Source: CAIOGO01 sp964447445 (lineage in GTDB: Bacteria > Bipolaricaulota > Bipolaricaulia > UBA7950 > UBA9294). From it: a stretch of DNA of 26,891 nucleotides. The notes beneath the pieces were generated by a model that was not told the DNA's origin, did not search any database, and saw only the letters and a program-made list of their open reading frames with translations. Position numbers and translations under genes: made by a program. Below, piece by piece: positions 26,581 through 26,891 of the stretch (positions within the stretch are counted from its first letter, which is position 1; every line of letters starts with the position of its first letter). The stretch lies in the NCBI GenBank assembly GCA_964447445.1, contig CAYUSW010000082.1, forward strand, positions 1 through 26,891, read 5' to 3'.

Positions 26581-26891
26581 ATCACAGAGCGGCAGAGCTC
26601 GGCGGAGAGGCCGACGTAGTCGGAGGGGCGGAGGTCGATGAGACGGCGTTTTACGCCCGCAGGGACGTCGAGGGTTTCCACCCACGCGTGCAGTTCGGGG
26701 AGAGTGAGTGCGCGGCCGCGCGTCGCCGCGCGCAGCTTCTCGTAGGGGTCCTCGACTCCCGCAGCGCGGAGGATGGTTTGGTAGGCCTCCGTCAGGGTTT
26801 CCGGCTCCGCGTCGACATGCTCGCGGGAGGTGTGCTCGTCGAGCGAGATGCGCCCCAGTCCTTTCAGGGTCTGCTCGATCGCGAGGTACGC
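26547..26891 (-). CDS. purB: adenylosuccinate lyase, C-terminal fragment (cut by window edge)
   Basis: 114 codons read in frame from the window edge at 26891 to TAA at 26547-26549. The sequence TLKGLGRISLDEH, then AYQTILRAAGVEDPYEKLR and RGRALT, then RPSDYVGLSAEL, matches the C-terminal helical domain of the PurB family (compare VMRRYGIEKPYEKLKELTRG in the enterobacterial enzyme). PurB performs two steps of purine synthesis: cleavage of SAICAR to AICAR and of adenylosuccinate to AMP, each releasing fumarate. The active-site residues lie outside the window. The last codons are repeated downstream (see the repeat). It is transcribed toward the exosortase operon, with about 310 bases between. 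Confidence 0.85.
   Translation of the reverse strand, partial: AYLAIEQTLKGLGRISLDEHTSREHVDAEPETLTEAYQTILRAAGVEDPYEKLRAATRGRALTLPELHAWVETLDVPAGVKRRLIDLRPSDYVGLSAELCRSVIADARSWMAGS

Overview
This is a high-GC bacterial window with tightly packed, mostly overlapping genes and no rRNA, tRNA or CRISPR array that I can see. The source looks like an uncultured Gram-negative-type bacterium. It has secreted proteins with FlgD-like C-terminal domains, an exosortase with its C-terminal sorting-signal substrate, and MoxR/DUF58/von Willebrand A genes. I cannot assign a phylum from sequence alone.

Layout. 1-1563: the C-terminal part of a PatB/MalY-type cystathionine beta-lyase whose own terminus is lost. 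Beside it, on the minus strand, lie a short catalytic-only tyrosine recombinase and a small membrane protein. 1892-2905: a diverged PlsC-like acyltransferase that lacks the usual catalytic Asp. 3293-5356 (minus): a secreted coiled-coil protein. 5357-6375: about 1 kb without a convincing gene, ending in a good sigma70-type promoter. 6376-16336: seven overlapping genes in one operon: two membrane proteins, a third membrane protein with a low-complexity tail, a MoxR AAA+ ATPase, a DUF58 protein, a BatA-like vWA protein, and a large protein carrying two vWA domains around a glutamine-amidotransferase-like domain. 16740-17900: an intact PatB paralogue. 17991-19764: a NatAB-type ABC exporter pair. 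19766-20692 (minus): a class III nucleotide cyclase. 20872-26235 (minus): a four-gene operon in which every junction is a 4-bp overlap. It encodes a CARDB/DUF11 surface protein ending in an IPTLxxWG-CTERM-type sorting signal, an exosortase H-like transpeptidase, its associated membrane protein, and a 1051-residue secreted modular protein, and it ends at a strong hairpin terminator. 26547-26891 (minus): the C-terminus of PurB, followed by tandem duplications of its own end.

How the genes fit together. The vWA operon looks like a chaperone/assembly system in the envelope: MoxR ATPase, DUF58 and vWA adaptors, and membrane partners. The minus-strand operon looks like a self-contained surface-sorting unit in which substrate, sorting enzyme and accessory protein are translated together. 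A perfect TGTGA-N6-TCACA palindrome, the CRP consensus, sits upstream of that operon, and a cyclase gene lies just past its terminator. This suggests cyclic-nucleotide control of surface protein sorting, which is an inference. The two PatB copies are direct repeats about 16.6 kb apart and bracket the acyltransferase, the coiled-coil protein and the vWA operon.
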